The position numbers and the translations under genes were made by a program. From contig OV277856.1 of the NCBI GenBank assembly GCA_922989275.2, forward strand, positions 101,115,038-101,179,037: a stretch of DNA of 64,000 nt, written 5' to 3'. The notes under the pieces are model-generated. The model made no database searches, was not told where the DNA came from, and worked only from the letters and a program-made list of their open reading frames with translations. The number at the start of each line of letters is the position of its first letter. Position 1 is the stretch's first letter. This document shows, in pieces, positions 21,151-31,642 of the stretch. The stretch is from Gari tellinella (Eukaryota > Mollusca > Bivalvia > Cardiida > Psammobiidae).

Positions 21151-21575
21151 TATGCAGGACACAGATAATTCAATGGCTCGGTCTTGTTTGTTGGCTTACG
21201 GATAATAATTATGTTTTTGATGGAAAAGCTAGAGACGCAATTCTTTACCGGGTCTCCTATTCTATTGAGTAATCACTGATGCTTGTTAGGTACAAATGAT
21301 ATGAGAATGAAAGGTCACATGTAATAAATATGATTTGTGTATACTATATTACCTATTTTACGACAAAATAGATAATAGAAATACTGTTTTCAGCGTGTTT
21401 AGAAAACATGCTGCTAAAAGCAGGATTAAAGTAAAACTTAATCTACAAATGGAACTTAATGCTTTACTTTCATCCTTCTTCAAGCTGTTCTCTGTGCTCA
21501 GCATCATCTATTATTCGTGTTGGAATGGTTGCTTCAAACAGAGTTTACTGTTATATCACGGCTAACAAACTCATA
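21151..21575. other. No supported gene; short core-2-like hairpin
   Basis: 21414-21490 is a loose hairpin (AAAGCAGGATTAAAGTAAAAC and AATGCTTTACTTTCATCCTTC), a diverged core-2 relative. Otherwise unremarkable. Confidence 0.45.
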
Positions 21576-21760
21576 CAGTTAAACCTTTCTATTACGACCA
21601 GTAGCTTCTGTTAATTATGAGGTATTTGTGACAGGTGACTGCTTAAAACAAGGTGACAGAAAACAGAAAGCTTTCTGTGTTACTGTCTGTCACCTTGCTT
21701 TAAGCTGTCGAATAGTTTTATGCAAACATTTCATTGGTCGTAATGGAGAGGTTTTCACTG
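21576..21760 (+). mobile_element. Family E foldback element
   Basis: Left end CAGTTAAACCTTTCTATTAC, GACC; right end GGTCGTAATGGAGAGG, TTTTCACTG; TA on both sides. Core 2 in the AGAAAGCTTTCT form lies at 21638-21712 with GCTTAAAACAAGGTGACAG and its mirror. Confidence 0.8.
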
Positions 21761-22018
21761 TATTGTGATTATTAGAGAAGATATTATAATCATGTTCGGC
21801 TTAACGGTGCCCATTCAGAGTGGATTATAAATCCTTATCTTATAATAACAGGGGTAACTCTGCTCGTAAGCTTAACGAATAGGAAATAGCAATAGAACAT
21901 GTACATGTATTGATGCAAAGAAACGGCTTCGTGGAGTGAGTTTTTTGGGGAGGGAGGGGTTGAATGTGTAGGTGTTTGGTTCTGTGTGAAATGTGAGATA
22001 TGTATTTATAGTGAGAGA

Positions 22019-22200
22019 GTGGCACAGAGAGATATATAAAGAGAGAGAGAAGTCGAGAGAAAAATATAGACAGGAGAGAGAAAGACAGACATAGAGAAAG
22101 GGAGAGAGTGACAGAGAACGACATATACAGACAGATATAAAGAGACAGACAGAGAAAGTAGCAGAAGCGGGTATAGAGACCAAGAACGACGGAGACAGAG
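22019..22200. repeat. GA-rich imperfect simple repeat
   Basis: Purine-rich GAGA/GACAGA tract, interrupted by ATATA. It produces Ser/Leu-rich open frames on the minus strand that are not credible genes. Confidence 0.85.
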
Positions 22201-22485
22201 CGGGAGGGATTCCAAGAAAGATATATATGTAGGCCGAGATTCAGAGACAAAATGACAGACAGATAGACGGACATACAGACAGACGAATAGGCATAATCAT
22301 GATAGAAAGCACGAATGCAGACAGCCTGCAAATACACCATATCGTTCAATAATGTAACCAGTACAAATGAGACTTGATTGATGTCGCCAGATTCTAGTTA
22401 GCTTTTAAACACCATACCGTCATCTTATAAGTTTCTAAAAACACAATCAATGTTATTTAGCGTATAATCTGGATGAGTGCTAATT
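22201..22485. other. No gene seen; retroelement target
   Basis: Unremarkable sequence up to the 5-bp target site TAATT (22481-22485) of the LTR retrotransposon. Confidence 0.5.
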
Positions 22486-23611
22486 TGTCAGAAATAATCT
22501 TTGTATAGTTATTAAGCCTCTTAAACATATGTGTATATTGCCAGTTGATTTATGTAGAGCCAGTGCGAAGATAACGCACATCATACGTTTTTGTTCTTTG
22601 CCTAATGTAATTGTCTACGTTTTTATGCTGACTGTATACGAAAAACTGAATTTTGCGTATTATCTCTCAAATAAGGTTTAAAGTCATTATTTGTACTGGA
22701 CATTTTAAACATAAGCAAAGTTTATAACTCGCTGGTGTAAAAGTAAAAATTTTCAATTTCTTAATTATTAGGTATAAACAACTATTTAGACTAATTTATG
22801 TACGTGTATATTGAAAGAACTGTTCAATGTTAGACGATTGGTGAATATAACCTGTAGAGAAATTGAACACAGGGAGATTGCTAATTCGTTTACACGACAA
22901 CTTTCACCACAAGCTATTAACGCGATAGCTTACTTTTGGTAATAGCTCGGTAGTAGGTTGCTTCAGATTATTGAAATTTGTATGGGACTGAAAACAGTTA
23001 ATATTAAAGGTGAAGGTTTGCTACAGATCGACTATACGTCATAGAGGTTCGATGACAAGCTGGAACATTGGTGTTATAGAACTGTAGTGGAATCAAGGTT
23101 TGGTTCAGCAGAGACAACGCTGAGCAATTTGTCGAGAATAGATCTCATCATAGGTTCAACAACGCCGAGCAGTCTACTTGAGACTTGTGCTGTGACACTG
23201 TTTATCATCAGCTACATCAACGCTGAGCAATAGCGCTCAGCATCAGTTCACCATACTGTAGCTCAGCATAAACAAACGCTGAGCATACATCAATTAACGG
23301 CTCAGCCTGTACTGTGCTCATACAGTCAGTGAGTACGGGGATATTGTTTAGTTTGTTGGTTTTGATGGCAAAGTAGCTCATCCACTTTTAGTTATTTTCA
23401 TCCATTTTATATAGTTTTTATGTAGTTTCATGCTAAATCATCAGGCAAGATAGCCAAAGGAAAATTCTTATATATTTCATATAGTCTGTATATTTTGTTC
23501 ATGCCTTAACTAGTGTCCGGCTTAAGACGCTGTCCGATAGAACGCCCGATTAAAACACAGTTCAAGCTTAGGGCTCTAGCATTAGGGTTAGGGTAACCGA
23601 ACGTCTTGAGA
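22486..23611 (+). repeat. 5' LTR
   Basis: About 1126 bp beginning TGTCAGAAATAATC. The 3' LTR ends CTTGACA while this one ends CTTGAGA, so its terminal CA is mutated. By hand alignment the two LTRs differ at about 18 substitutions and a few short indels over 1.1 kb, a modest age. ATTAAA near 23550 could serve as a polyadenylation signal, and a two-unit TTAGGG run lies at 23582-23593. Confidence 0.93.
23117..23312 (+). promoter_or_regulatory. Repeated GCTGAGC/GCTCAGC motifs in U3
   Basis: The LTR contains ACGCTGAGCA or close variants at 23117, 23162, 23219 and 23276, interleaved with GCTCAGC in the other orientation at about 23235, 23261 and 23300. The set is repeated in the 3' LTR (28875-29072). 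Spaced copies of a short dyad in U3 suggest a factor-binding array; the factor is not known. Confidence 0.5.
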
Positions 23612-23614
23612 ATT

Positions 23615-23632
23615 TGGGGGCTCGTCCGGGAT
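23615..23632 (+). other. Primer-binding site, tRNA-Pro type
   Basis: TGGGGGCTCGTCCGGGAT lies 3 bases after the 5' LTR. It is complementary to the 3' 18 bases of animal tRNA-Pro and is the same 18-mer used by murine leukaemia-type retroviruses (known). It would prime minus-strand DNA synthesis. Confidence 0.93.
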
Positions 23633-23685
23633 AGTTCTTAGGAGGTTTATACGGTTGGAACTGTTAGGGGTTGAACACAAGTTTC

Positions 23686-25215
23686 ATGATGGATCATGAT
23701 AAGTGGATAGCGGCTGGTGAACGCATGGGCTTATCTGGCATGGAGCTCATGACATACGTTGAGAAGAAAGAAAGAGATTTTCTTGATAGAAAAGAGCGTA
23801 TGCTGAGACGAGAAGATGAGCGACGCAAGCAGGAGATTGAGAGTGCTGAACAGAGGCGTAGAGATGAGGACGAACGCCGAAAGTTGGAGACTGAGAGAGA
23901 AGAACAAAAGCGAAAAGACGAGATTCGTCTCAGAGACAAAGAGGCTGCATACAAGCGAGAAGAGCAAGAGCGAGAGCTAGAGCTGATGAAACTGCGAGTT
24001 GAGGTCAGAACTTTGAAGCATGAGCCTACGAGCAAGTCGCTGAGACCCAAGTTGCCTAAGTTCGAAGAGAACAAGGATGATATGGACGCATATATAGAAC
24101 GTTTTGAGCGTTTTGCCAAGAGTCAGGGATGGCATGAGAAGACATGGGCAGTTAGTCTCAGCTCATTATTGACAGGCAAAGGTCTTTTAGTATACACCAG
24201 CATGCCGCCTGAGCAAGCTGATGATTACAAAGCGCTGAAGAAGGCAGTGCTCGAACGGTATCAGTTGACAGAAGAAGGGTTCCGAACTAAGTTTCGGGAT
24301 AGCAAGCCTGAGCAAGGTGAAACTGTATTTCAGTTTATGGCTCGTATAGTTCGTTATTTCTGTAGATGGGCAGAAATGGCCGAGATAGAAGAAACATTTG
24401 AAGGGTTGATGGACTTGATAGTCCGGGAGCAGTTTATCAAAACATGTTCGCCTGAGCTAGCATTGTTTTTGAAAGAAAGGATGCCGAGCTCTAGGGAAGA
24501 AGTAGTTCAGCTAGCTGAGCAATACATTGAGGCTCATGGTGGGTCCATAGTGTCTAACAGGACAGCCAGATCAAGCGGCTCAGCACCTAACAGGCAACAG
24601 CCGAGACCTAATATAGCACCGAACTATAGGTCGAACACAGTGCCCAGACCGGATGGTCAGAAGAAAGTTTGTTTCTTATGCAGGAAAGAAGGTCATTTTG
24701 CACGAGACTGCATACAGAATACAAACCCAAAAAAGATAAGCGGGGCAGCAGTCTGCTGCCCAGACCATGAAGGTCAGGGACGTACGCATGGTCAACAATC
24801 TCAGAGAGATCGGAAGTTCAAAGACAGGTCTAAGAACAAAGGTTCGGATGGAAACAAGATTTCAGCACTATTCATGTCTGTTTCTATGAACAAAAGCCAT
24901 ATACAAGAGTGTATACAAGACGGCGAACTTCAGCTGGCCAACGGAGAGTCGGTGTCAATCATTGCTGGTGGATGTACCGTAGATACGCTGGAGGGCGAAA
25001 GAAATTTGAAGTTACAGAAAGGCTATGTAGGGACCAAGGAGGTAAAAGTTTTAAGAGATACCGGCTGTGAGTTAGCCGCAGTTCGGAAAGACTTGGTCGA
25101 GGATAGCCAAATGCTGGACAAGAGATATGTGATGATCACTATCGATGGCCAGGCCAAGATAGTTCCAGCAGCGTTGATAGAGGTTGATACACCCTATTAC
25201 AAGGGAAGTATATAA
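23686..25215 (+). CDS. gag and start of protease
   Basis: A 509-codon frame. I choose the ATG at 23686, the first in frame; the frame itself is open from a TTG at 23671. Residues about 30-115 are highly charged (Arg/Glu/Lys) and probably coiled coil. Residues about 125-290 are a retroviral-type capsid whose second half (about 195-285, TEEGFRTKFRD to EQYIEAHGG) reads like a SCAN domain. A CX2CX4HX4C zinc knuckle lies at residues 329-342 (CFLCRKEGHFARDC), after a basic, Ser/Pro-rich linker. A protease active-site Asp-Thr-Gly is at 458-460. Gag would assemble the cytoplasmic particle and bind RNA; the protease would cleave Gag-Pol. The TAA at 25213 falls inside the protease, before its conserved C-terminal loop, so the enzyme is truncated here. 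Confidence 0.9.
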   Translation: MMDHDKWIAAGERMGLSGMELMTYVEKKERDFLDRKERMLRREDERRKQEIESAEQRRRDEDERRKLETEREEQKRKDEIRLRDKEAAYKREEQERELELMKLRVEVRTLKHEPTSKSLRPKLPKFEENKDDMDAYIERFERFAKSQGWHEKTWAVSLSSLLTGKGLLVYTSMPPEQADDYKALKKAVLERYQLTEEGFRTKFRDSKPEQGETVFQFMARIVRYFCRWAEMAEIEETFEGLMDLIVREQFIKTCSPELALFLKERMPSSREEVVQLAEQYIEAHGGSIVSNRTARSSGSAPNRQQPRPNIAPNYRSNTVPRPDGQKKVCFLCRKEGHFARDCIQNTNPKKISGAAVCCPDHEGQGRTHGQQSQRDRKFKDRSKNKGSDGNKISALFMSVSMNKSHIQECIQDGELQLANGESVSIIAGGCTVDTLEGERNLKLQKGYVGTKEVKVLRDTGCELAAVRKDLVEDSQMLDKRYVMITIDGQAKIVPAALIEVDTPYYKGSI

Positions 25216-25680
25216 GTTATGGTGTTGAGCTCACTCATCTGCGATTTAGTCTTGGGCAACGTAGATGGAGTTTTAGATGCTCCAGAACAAAGGTGGCTTG
25301 AGCAGAGTAAGCCCGAAGGACAGGGTCAAACAAGTGTGGCTGCAGCGGTTGTCACAAGGGCTCAAGCTGCTAAAGAGATGAAACCTATAAGGGCGCTGAA
25401 CGTGCCTAGTCAACCGATAGATGAGGTTGACGTTGATGTGCTTCAGAAGGCACAGAAAGACGATGAGTCTTTAAAGAAGTTATGGTCATATGCTGAGAGT
25501 TCGAGCAAGCTCGAGACCAAAGGTGGTAATAAGTACCACTACACAGTGAAGAAAGACGTTTTGTACAGAGTGTTCGAGCAAGTCAAAGGGCAGGGCTCAA
25601 CAGAGACGAAACAAATAGTTGTTCCAACACAATTTAGAAATCGTGTGATGAGCTTGGCTCATGAATCTATTGTGGGTTGA
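25216..25680 (+). pseudogene. Protease C-terminus, linker and integrase zinc-finger start
   Basis: Same frame as gag, directly after its stop. Near the start, the motif DLVLGNVDG matches the C-terminal part of gypsy proteases. A linker follows, then a helical segment typical of the integrase N-terminal domain (DDESLKKLWSYAE and VLYRVFEQ), and the first His of the HHCC zinc finger in LAHESIVG. A second in-frame stop (TGA at 25678-25680) falls between the two His residues of that finger. A start at 25219 would be artificial; I see this as the middle of one broken polyprotein. Confidence 0.85.
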
Positions 25681-27327
25681 CATTTGTCGGCAAAGAAGAC
25701 CATCAACAGAATCCCTACAAGTTTCCACTGGCCGGGAATAACCAGTGATGTTACTAGATTCTGCAGATCATGTGATGTTTGTCAGAAGACAATACCAAAA
25801 GGACGGGTCACAAAGGTTCCCCTTGGTGAAATGCCGATCATAGATACACCGTTTCATCGAGTAGCGGTCGATCTGATAGGTCCCATCACACCAGTATCTG
25901 AGAAGGGAAACAGATACATTTTGACAGTGGTAGACTATGCCACAAGATATCCTGAGGCTGTAGCATTGCCTAGGATAGAGACAGAACGGGTAGCTGAGGC
26001 GTTGCTCGACGTATTTTCACGTGTTGGGTTTACAACAGAAATATTAAGCGACAAGGGCAGTCAGTTCACGTCCGAACTCATGGGAGAAGTCTGCCGACTC
26101 ATCTCCCTGAAGCAATTCTTCACTACCCCATACAACCCAAAATGCAATGGGTTGTGCGAAAGGATGAACGGAGTTCTGAAGAGCATGCTGAAGAAAATGT
26201 GTCAGGAACGGCCGAAAGACTGGGACAGATACCTGTCCGCTGTTCTCTTTGCATACAGAGAGGTTCCACAGGCATCAACTGGGTTTGCGCCGTTTGAACT
26301 TTTGTATGGGCGCACAGTTCGAGGCCCCATGCAAATACTGAAAGAGAGCTGGACAGAGAAAGAAACGCCAGAAGTCATGAACACATACTATTATGTTCTT
26401 GATCTTCAGAACAGGCTGGAAGATACATGCCAGATAGCTAGCGACAGCATGGTTGAGGCACAGGTTTCATATAAGCATCATTATGATAAAGCAGCCAGAA
26501 ATAGAAACCTTGAAAAGGGAGACAGAGTTTTGTTGTTATTGCCAACCTCCCACAACAAGCTCATGTTGCAGTGGAAAGGACCGTTCGAAGTGGTCGAGAA
26601 AGTAAACAGAATGGACTTTAGGGTGAAAGTTGGTGATAAAATTGGCAAGTATCACATCAACTTGTTGAAAAAGTATGAGGAACGAAAAGACAACGTTGTA
26701 GCTGGGATGGCGACAGTAGAGGCCGAACACAGTGAAGACTATGGTGTTGTCGACGTTGAAAACTTGCTAGACTTAGCTTGTTTGAAAAGCGATGAGACAT
26801 ATGAAGATGATAAGGTCTCAGACAGCTTGTCGCCTGAGCAACGTCGAGAGATGATGAACTTACTTGAAGAGTTTCAGGATATATTCACTGAGATGCCAGG
26901 TACAACGACGCTGGCCGAACATAAGATAGACTTAATGTCGAAGACCCCAGTACGTGTTCGTCAATACCCCATACCATACGCTAAACGGGGTGAAATTGAA
27001 GAAGAAATTCAGAAGATGCTCGACGCAGAGGTGATTGAACCAGCGTTATCGGACTACAATTCACCTTTTGTAATGATCAAAAAGAAAGACGGGTCCAACA
27101 GATTCTGTATCGACTTCAGGAGACTGAACATGATCACAAAGTTCGATACAGAACCAATGGGGAATGTTGAGGACATCATGTCTAAGTTGAAGGAAGACAA
27201 GTACTTCACTAAGATAGACCTGGGTAAAGGCTACTGGCAAATACCGGTAGATGACAAGTCGAAGCATTTAACTACTTTCTCGACATCAATGGGAGCTACA
27301 AATTCAAGAAAATGCCGTTCGGCATGA
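25681..27327 (+). pseudogene. Integrase followed by N-terminal half of reverse transcriptase
   Basis: Same frame as the preceding parts. It completes the HHCC finger (second His at the start, then CRSCDVC). The catalytic core has Asp at 25870 (AVDLIGP), Asp at 26050 (LSDKGSQF) and Glu at 26158 (GLCERMNG). Spacing D-59-D-35-E is canonical, so the integrase core itself is intact. A GPY/F-type C-terminal module follows at about 26515-26680 (MLQWKGPFEVVEKV). After an acidic linker, RT begins near 26875: FCIDFRRLN at about 27103 and YFTKIDLGKGYWQIP at about 27208, which includes the first catalytic Asp. The frame is lost at about 27296, inside RT, and the last residues before the stop at 27327 are out of frame. 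Confidence 0.92.
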
Positions 27328-27962
27328 TCAACTCGGGTAGCACCTTCAACCGAATGATGAGAAAGTTGTTGCGCAATTGCAAACATGCGGACAACTACGT
27401 TGATGACATCCTTGGTCACACGCAGTTATGGGACCAACATATGACCATGCTGCGGGATGTTTTCAGCCGAACAAGACATGCTGGTCTAACCCTCAAACCT
27501 TCTAAGTGCTTGATTGGGTTTAAAAACATATCATTCACGGGACATGTTGTAGGGAATGGTATAATGCAGATGGAAGATGATAAACTTGAAAAGATCAAGA
27601 ATGCTGAGCAGCCAAAGATCAAGAAGCAAGTTCGTGCTATCTTAGGCTTGGCTGGGTACTACAGAAAGTTCATACCAGCGTTTGCAGATGTAGCGGCTCC
27701 ACTGACGGACCTTACAAAGAAAGGTCGCCCAAACAATGTGATTTGGATGGCAGAGCACGAGCAAGCTTTCAAAACGTTGAAAGACATGCTCACAAGGTCA
27801 CCGATATTGCGACTGCCAGACTTCACAAAGCCGTTTATTCTTCAAACCGACGCTTCAGATAGCGGGTTTGGAGCAGCATTGCTGCAACAGTTTGAAGCTG
27901 CAAGAAGCTTCTCCAGCGAGAGAAGAACTACTCTGTCACTGAGAGAGAGTGCTTGGCCATAG
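27297..27962 (+). pseudogene. C-terminal half of reverse transcriptase and start of RNase H
   Basis: Continues RT in the next frame. MPFGMINSGSTFNRMM precedes the catalytic YVDD box at 27396-27407, then LTLKPSKC and the thumb/connection region with ILGLAGYYRKFIPAFA. RNase H begins at about 27834 with ILQTDASDSGFGAALLQQ, which contains the first catalytic Asp. Near 27893 the sequence is shorter than expected for the family, and soon after the frame changes again. The last residues before the stop at 27962 are out of frame. Confidence 0.9.
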
Positions 27963-28171
27963 TGTTTGGAATAAAGAAATTCCAAAAATACTTGTATGGG
28001 ACAGAGTTTGTTCTGCAGACAGACCATACCCCATTGTCTTACATCCAAAAATGTAAGATAGAGAGTGGAAGGATAATGCGATGGGCATTGTTCCTCCATA
28101 ACTACCAGTTCAGAGTTGAAGCAATCAAAGGCTCTGAGAAAATGTGTGCTGATTATCTGAGTAGACGATAA
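27915..28171 (+). pseudogene. C-terminal part of RNase H
   Basis: Third frame. It carries the conserved RNase H pieces KNYSVTEREC, LAIVFGIKKFQKYLYG, LQTDHTPL and the terminal ADYLSRR, then TAA at 28169. Nothing coding lies between this stop and the 3' LTR, so the polyprotein ends with RNase H, as expected where integrase has moved upstream. Confidence 0.88.
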
Positions 28172-28230
28172 GCTCAGCACACTTTTGTACAGATTATTTT
28201 GTAGTTAGAAAAACTTAACGTGTTTTCTTG

Positions 28231-28240
28231 AGAAAGGGGC
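28231..28240 (+). other. Polypurine tract
   Basis: AGAAAGGGGC, three bases before the 3' LTR. Purine-rich tracts at this position prime plus-strand synthesis in LTR elements. Confidence 0.8.
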
Positions 28241-28243
28241 TAT

Positions 28244-29347
28244 TGTCAGAAATAATCTTTGTATAGTTATTAAGCCTCTTAAACATATGTGTATATTGCC
28301 AGTTGATTTATGTAGAGCCAGTGCGAAGATAACGCACATCATACGTTTTTGTTCTTTGCCTAATGCAATTGTCTACGTTTTTATGCTGACTGTATACGAA
28401 AAACTGAATTTTGTGTATTATCTCTCAAATAAGGTTTAAAGTCATTATTTTTCTGTACTGGACATTTTAAACATAAGCAAAGTTTATAACTCGCTGGTGT
28501 AAAAGTAAACATTTTCAATTTCTTAATTATTAGGAATAAACAACTATTTAGACTAATTTATGTACATTGATAGAACTGTTCAATGTTAGACGGTTGGTGA
28601 ATATAACCTGTAGAGAAATTGAACACAGGGAGATTGCTAATTCGTTCACACGACAACTTTCTCCACAAGCTATTAACGGGATAGCTTACTTTTGATAATA
28701 GCTCGGTAGTAGGTTGCTTCAGATCATTGAGATGTGTATGGGACTGAAAACAGTTAATATTAAAGGTGAAGGTTTGCTACAGATCGACGATACGTCATAG
28801 AGGTTCGATGACAAGCTGGAACATTGGTGTTATAGAACTGTAGTGGAATCAAGGTTTGGTTCAGCAGAGACAACGCTGAGCAATTTGTCGAGAATAGATC
28901 TCATCATAGGTTCAACAACGCCGAGCAGTCTACTTGAGACTTGTGCTGTGACACTGTTTATCATCAGCTACATCAACGCTGAGCAATAGGCAATAGCGCT
29001 CAGCATCAGTTCACCATACTGTAGCTCAGCATAAACAAACGCTGAGCATACATCAATTAACGGCTCAGCCTGTACTGTGCTCATACAGTCAGTGAGTACG
29101 GGGATATTGTTTAGTTTGTTGGTTTTGATGGCAAAGTTGCTCATCCACTTTTAGTTATTTTCATCCATTTTATATAGTTTTTATGTAGTTTCATGCTAAA
29201 TCATCAGGCAAGATAGCCAAAGGAAAATTCTTATATATTTCATATAGTCTGTATATTTTGTTCATGCCTTAACTAGTGTCCGGCTTAAGACACTGTCCGA
29301 TAGAACGCCCGATTAAAAAACAGTTCAAGCTTAGGGCTCTAGCATTA
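28244..29347 (+). repeat. 3' LTR, main part
   Basis: Matches the 5' LTR from TGTCAGAAATAATC to GGCTCTAGCATTA, then is interrupted by a DNA element. It differs from the 5' LTR by a short duplication (GCAATAGGCAATAG), a 3-base insertion near 28450 and scattered substitutions. Confidence 0.93.
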
Positions 29348-29387
29348 TGTCCGCGTCACATTGTCCCGAAGTTGACAACAGATGGAC

Positions 29388-29830
29388 ACACGATAGAAGA
29401 AATGTTCACATTCGGGCCTGATCGTGTAATCATCGGGTCATTCGTGTGGGTTTCTTCAGCCACCGTGTGGGCTCCGGCTGAATTTTACGGGCATCGGGAG
29501 CAACTTCGTGAGCGATGACAAAATCTTTGGCTGTCAAAAAAGTTGCCGAATGACCTTGCGAAGGTTCGTATTCGTGTTGAATTCGTGTTTTCATTTTACC
29601 CTTCGTAATGCCATCGTGTGGGCATCTCGTCAAATCGTGTCGCCTTCGTGTTTCTCTCGTGTGATCATCGGTACCATCGGGCATTTTTCTCCTCACGAAG
29701 ACAATACGAAGGAAACACGAAGCCGCCAGAAGTCTTAGGAAGGCAACACGACTCCGTGAAGCCATCGCAATGATGTCGTGAAGCTATCGTGAAGCTATCG
29801 TATTATAGTACGATGGCATCGAGATGAGAC
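29388..29830. repeat. Left subterminal CGTG/CACG array
   Basis: Many short copies of TTCGTGT, ATCGTGTGG and, further in, ACACGAAG and ATCGTGAAGC within 440 bases, first in one orientation and then in the other. This looks like a set of subterminal binding sites for a transposase (inference). Confidence 0.65.
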
Positions 29831-29859
29831 TACGATGTGACCGAAAAACCCCAAAATAA

Positions 29860-30012
29860 TGAGTTACAAACAGTTTGAACCAAGATCAGACGATTCTTAC
29901 TGTTTTTACTCTCAGGGTTTTAATATTTTCCTCCCTGCAACAACTTCCTCCGAACAAAATACATAATCTGTCTCTTGTTGGATGGTGTTGTAGAGAGGGA
30001 ACCCTGTATTGC
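29860..30012 (-). mobile_element. Family C right half, inside the 3.09-kb element
   Basis: Begins GTTACAAACAGTTTGAACC with a truncated core and continues to TTGTAGAGAGGGAACCCTGTA, the C terminus. Confidence 0.65.
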
Positions 30013-30214
30013 ATAATGCCTTAAGCATAACGTGAAATAATAAATATAATTTTTGAAATTTATATTCCAAACACCTAGTACTTGTTATTGTTTGCACTTA
30101 TGAAATAAAGGTTCAACATTGAAATAATAAGAAACAACAACACTATTTATAACTACCACTGAATCACATAAATAATGTGGTGTTTAACCCCTTACCCCAT
30201 AGTCTTTTTCTAGT

Positions 30215-30310
30215 TTTGAGGACAGGTGCTCATTTCCAGCAGATTGAAAGTAAGACAGAATGTGCCTAAAGGTATGTACTTTCAGCCTGCTTTAAGCTAT
30301 CATCTATTAA
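30215..30310. repeat. Core-2 hairpin
   Basis: AGCAGATTGAAAGTAAGACAG and ACTTTCAGCCTGCTTTAAGC around GAATGTGCC. Diverged core 2. Confidence 0.6.
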
Positions 30311-30529
30311 AATTAGAAATGTTTGTTTTGTTGTACATCAGGGCGGCCACTAGTTAATTGCTATTATTATTTTTAATGTTATTATTATAATTATTATCAT
30401 TATGATAAGTTTTATTACAATGTACCATATTTATATTGATGATTATGAAAGTTGATCATGAAAAGTCCCTAATATTTCCAAATGTCCTCTTCTTGAAACG
30501 GATTTTTTATGAATTATACCTTACACCCT

Positions 30530-30975
30530 CTACCAATAGTCAATTTCTAGACACGTGACCACATAAAGTAGGTTAAAAAACAGAATGCGCATTCTATTTT
30601 ACTTCACTATATTTCAAGCTATCACCTATCTTTCTTATAACCAATAAGAAGTTTCTTTAATGGACGCAATGAACAGGTTTAACTGTAGTTTAAAATCTCA
30701 AGTTTAAAAATGTCAAGTCATAGACAACTCGTTATTTTTTTCAACTAATATTGAGAAACAATAAAACCCCTCTATTAATACCACTGATTTATATTGTGTT
30801 TAAGGCAGGTGGCTGCTAAAGCAGGTTGAAAGTATGCCCCTGAAGTCAAAATTGGCCCGCCCCGAGGGTCGCTGTTTTACATAGAGTTATATAGTGAAAT
30901 GTTCAAACATCTTTTTCGGAACATTCTTTTTGCCTTCATCATGTTTTAAGCTGCCATCGATCTTCTTATAATCAA
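30530..30975. repeat. Two further decayed core-2 hairpins
   Basis: 30560-30640 (AGAATGCGCATTCT centre) and 30800-30960 (GCTAAAGCAGGTTGAAAGT, then ATGTTTTAAGCTGCC with an insertion between the arms). Both are inside the 3.09-kb element. Confidence 0.5.
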
Positions 30976-31142
30976 TAAGCCTTTTCCAATAGACAGGCTT
31001 TACTCAAGTTGAAAATTTCTAGTTTCTAAGATGTAGAGTCGATCGAACTTTTAATTCTATGTTAATCTAGTATTGAACTTTACATTTATTAACCTCTCAC
31101 CATGCTAGCGACTGATAATTCGGCCACACTGATTACCTTTGC

Positions 31143-31213
31143 ACTAACAGTTTGGATTAAGATGATACAGCACGTAACACAGCGTCTCATCAGGATCTAA
31201 GCTGTTTGCTCTT
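31143..31213. repeat. Core-1 relic
   Basis: CAGTTTGGATTAAGATGATAC and CAGGATCTAAGCTGTTTGC form the weakened core-1 palindrome next to the family I element. Confidence 0.6.
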
Positions 31214-31461
31214 CAGGGACCCGTTTCATAAAATGTCGTAAGACAAAAACGATCGTAAGTCAAAACTTTAAAATACATTTAATTTCTGATTTCTCTATCT
31301 AAAATTGTCTTGTGACTTCTCTTTGAAATCGTTGTCTTCAAGACGATTCCAAAGAGATGCCGCAATACAGGATTAGATGGCGAAATAAATAATAATTTAG
31401 ATTTTTATAATCTGACTTACGACAACATTCGTCGTACAAGATTTTATGAAACGGGCCCCTG
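31214..31461. mobile_element. Family I foldback element
   Basis: Terminal inverted repeats CAGGGACCCGTTTCATAAAA and complement of CAGGGGCCCGTTTCATAAAA. A nested second inverted repeat inside is built on GTCGTAAG and CTTTGAAATCGT. Related copies at 46308-46912 and 59330-59574. The interior AGACAATTTTAG-type blocks are conserved. Confidence 0.8.
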
Positions 31462-31642
31462 ACCCTGAATTTTAAAGACATTTTGAGATTGTTACAGACA
31501 AAAACATTACACAGCATGCAAAGTGTTAAACTATAGACGATACTTAGGTCATTACTTTACTTTAAAGGCTGGCTTGGTGCCCTGGTAGGACAAGTTTGTC
31601 ATGTATCATTCCCATTATATACATTAACATTATTTTCACATA

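Noticed and set aside
21840..22349. 169-codon minus-strand frame rich in Ser and Leu
   Set aside because: It translates the GA-rich simple repeat; no family resemblance beyond composition.
23582..23593. TTAGGGTTAGGG as telomeric sequence
   Set aside because: Only two units, and it is part of the LTR end, repeated in the 3' LTR tail.
23694..24119. Ser/Arg-rich minus-strand frame opposite gag
   Set aside because: It is the antisense shadow of the Arg/Glu-rich start of gag.
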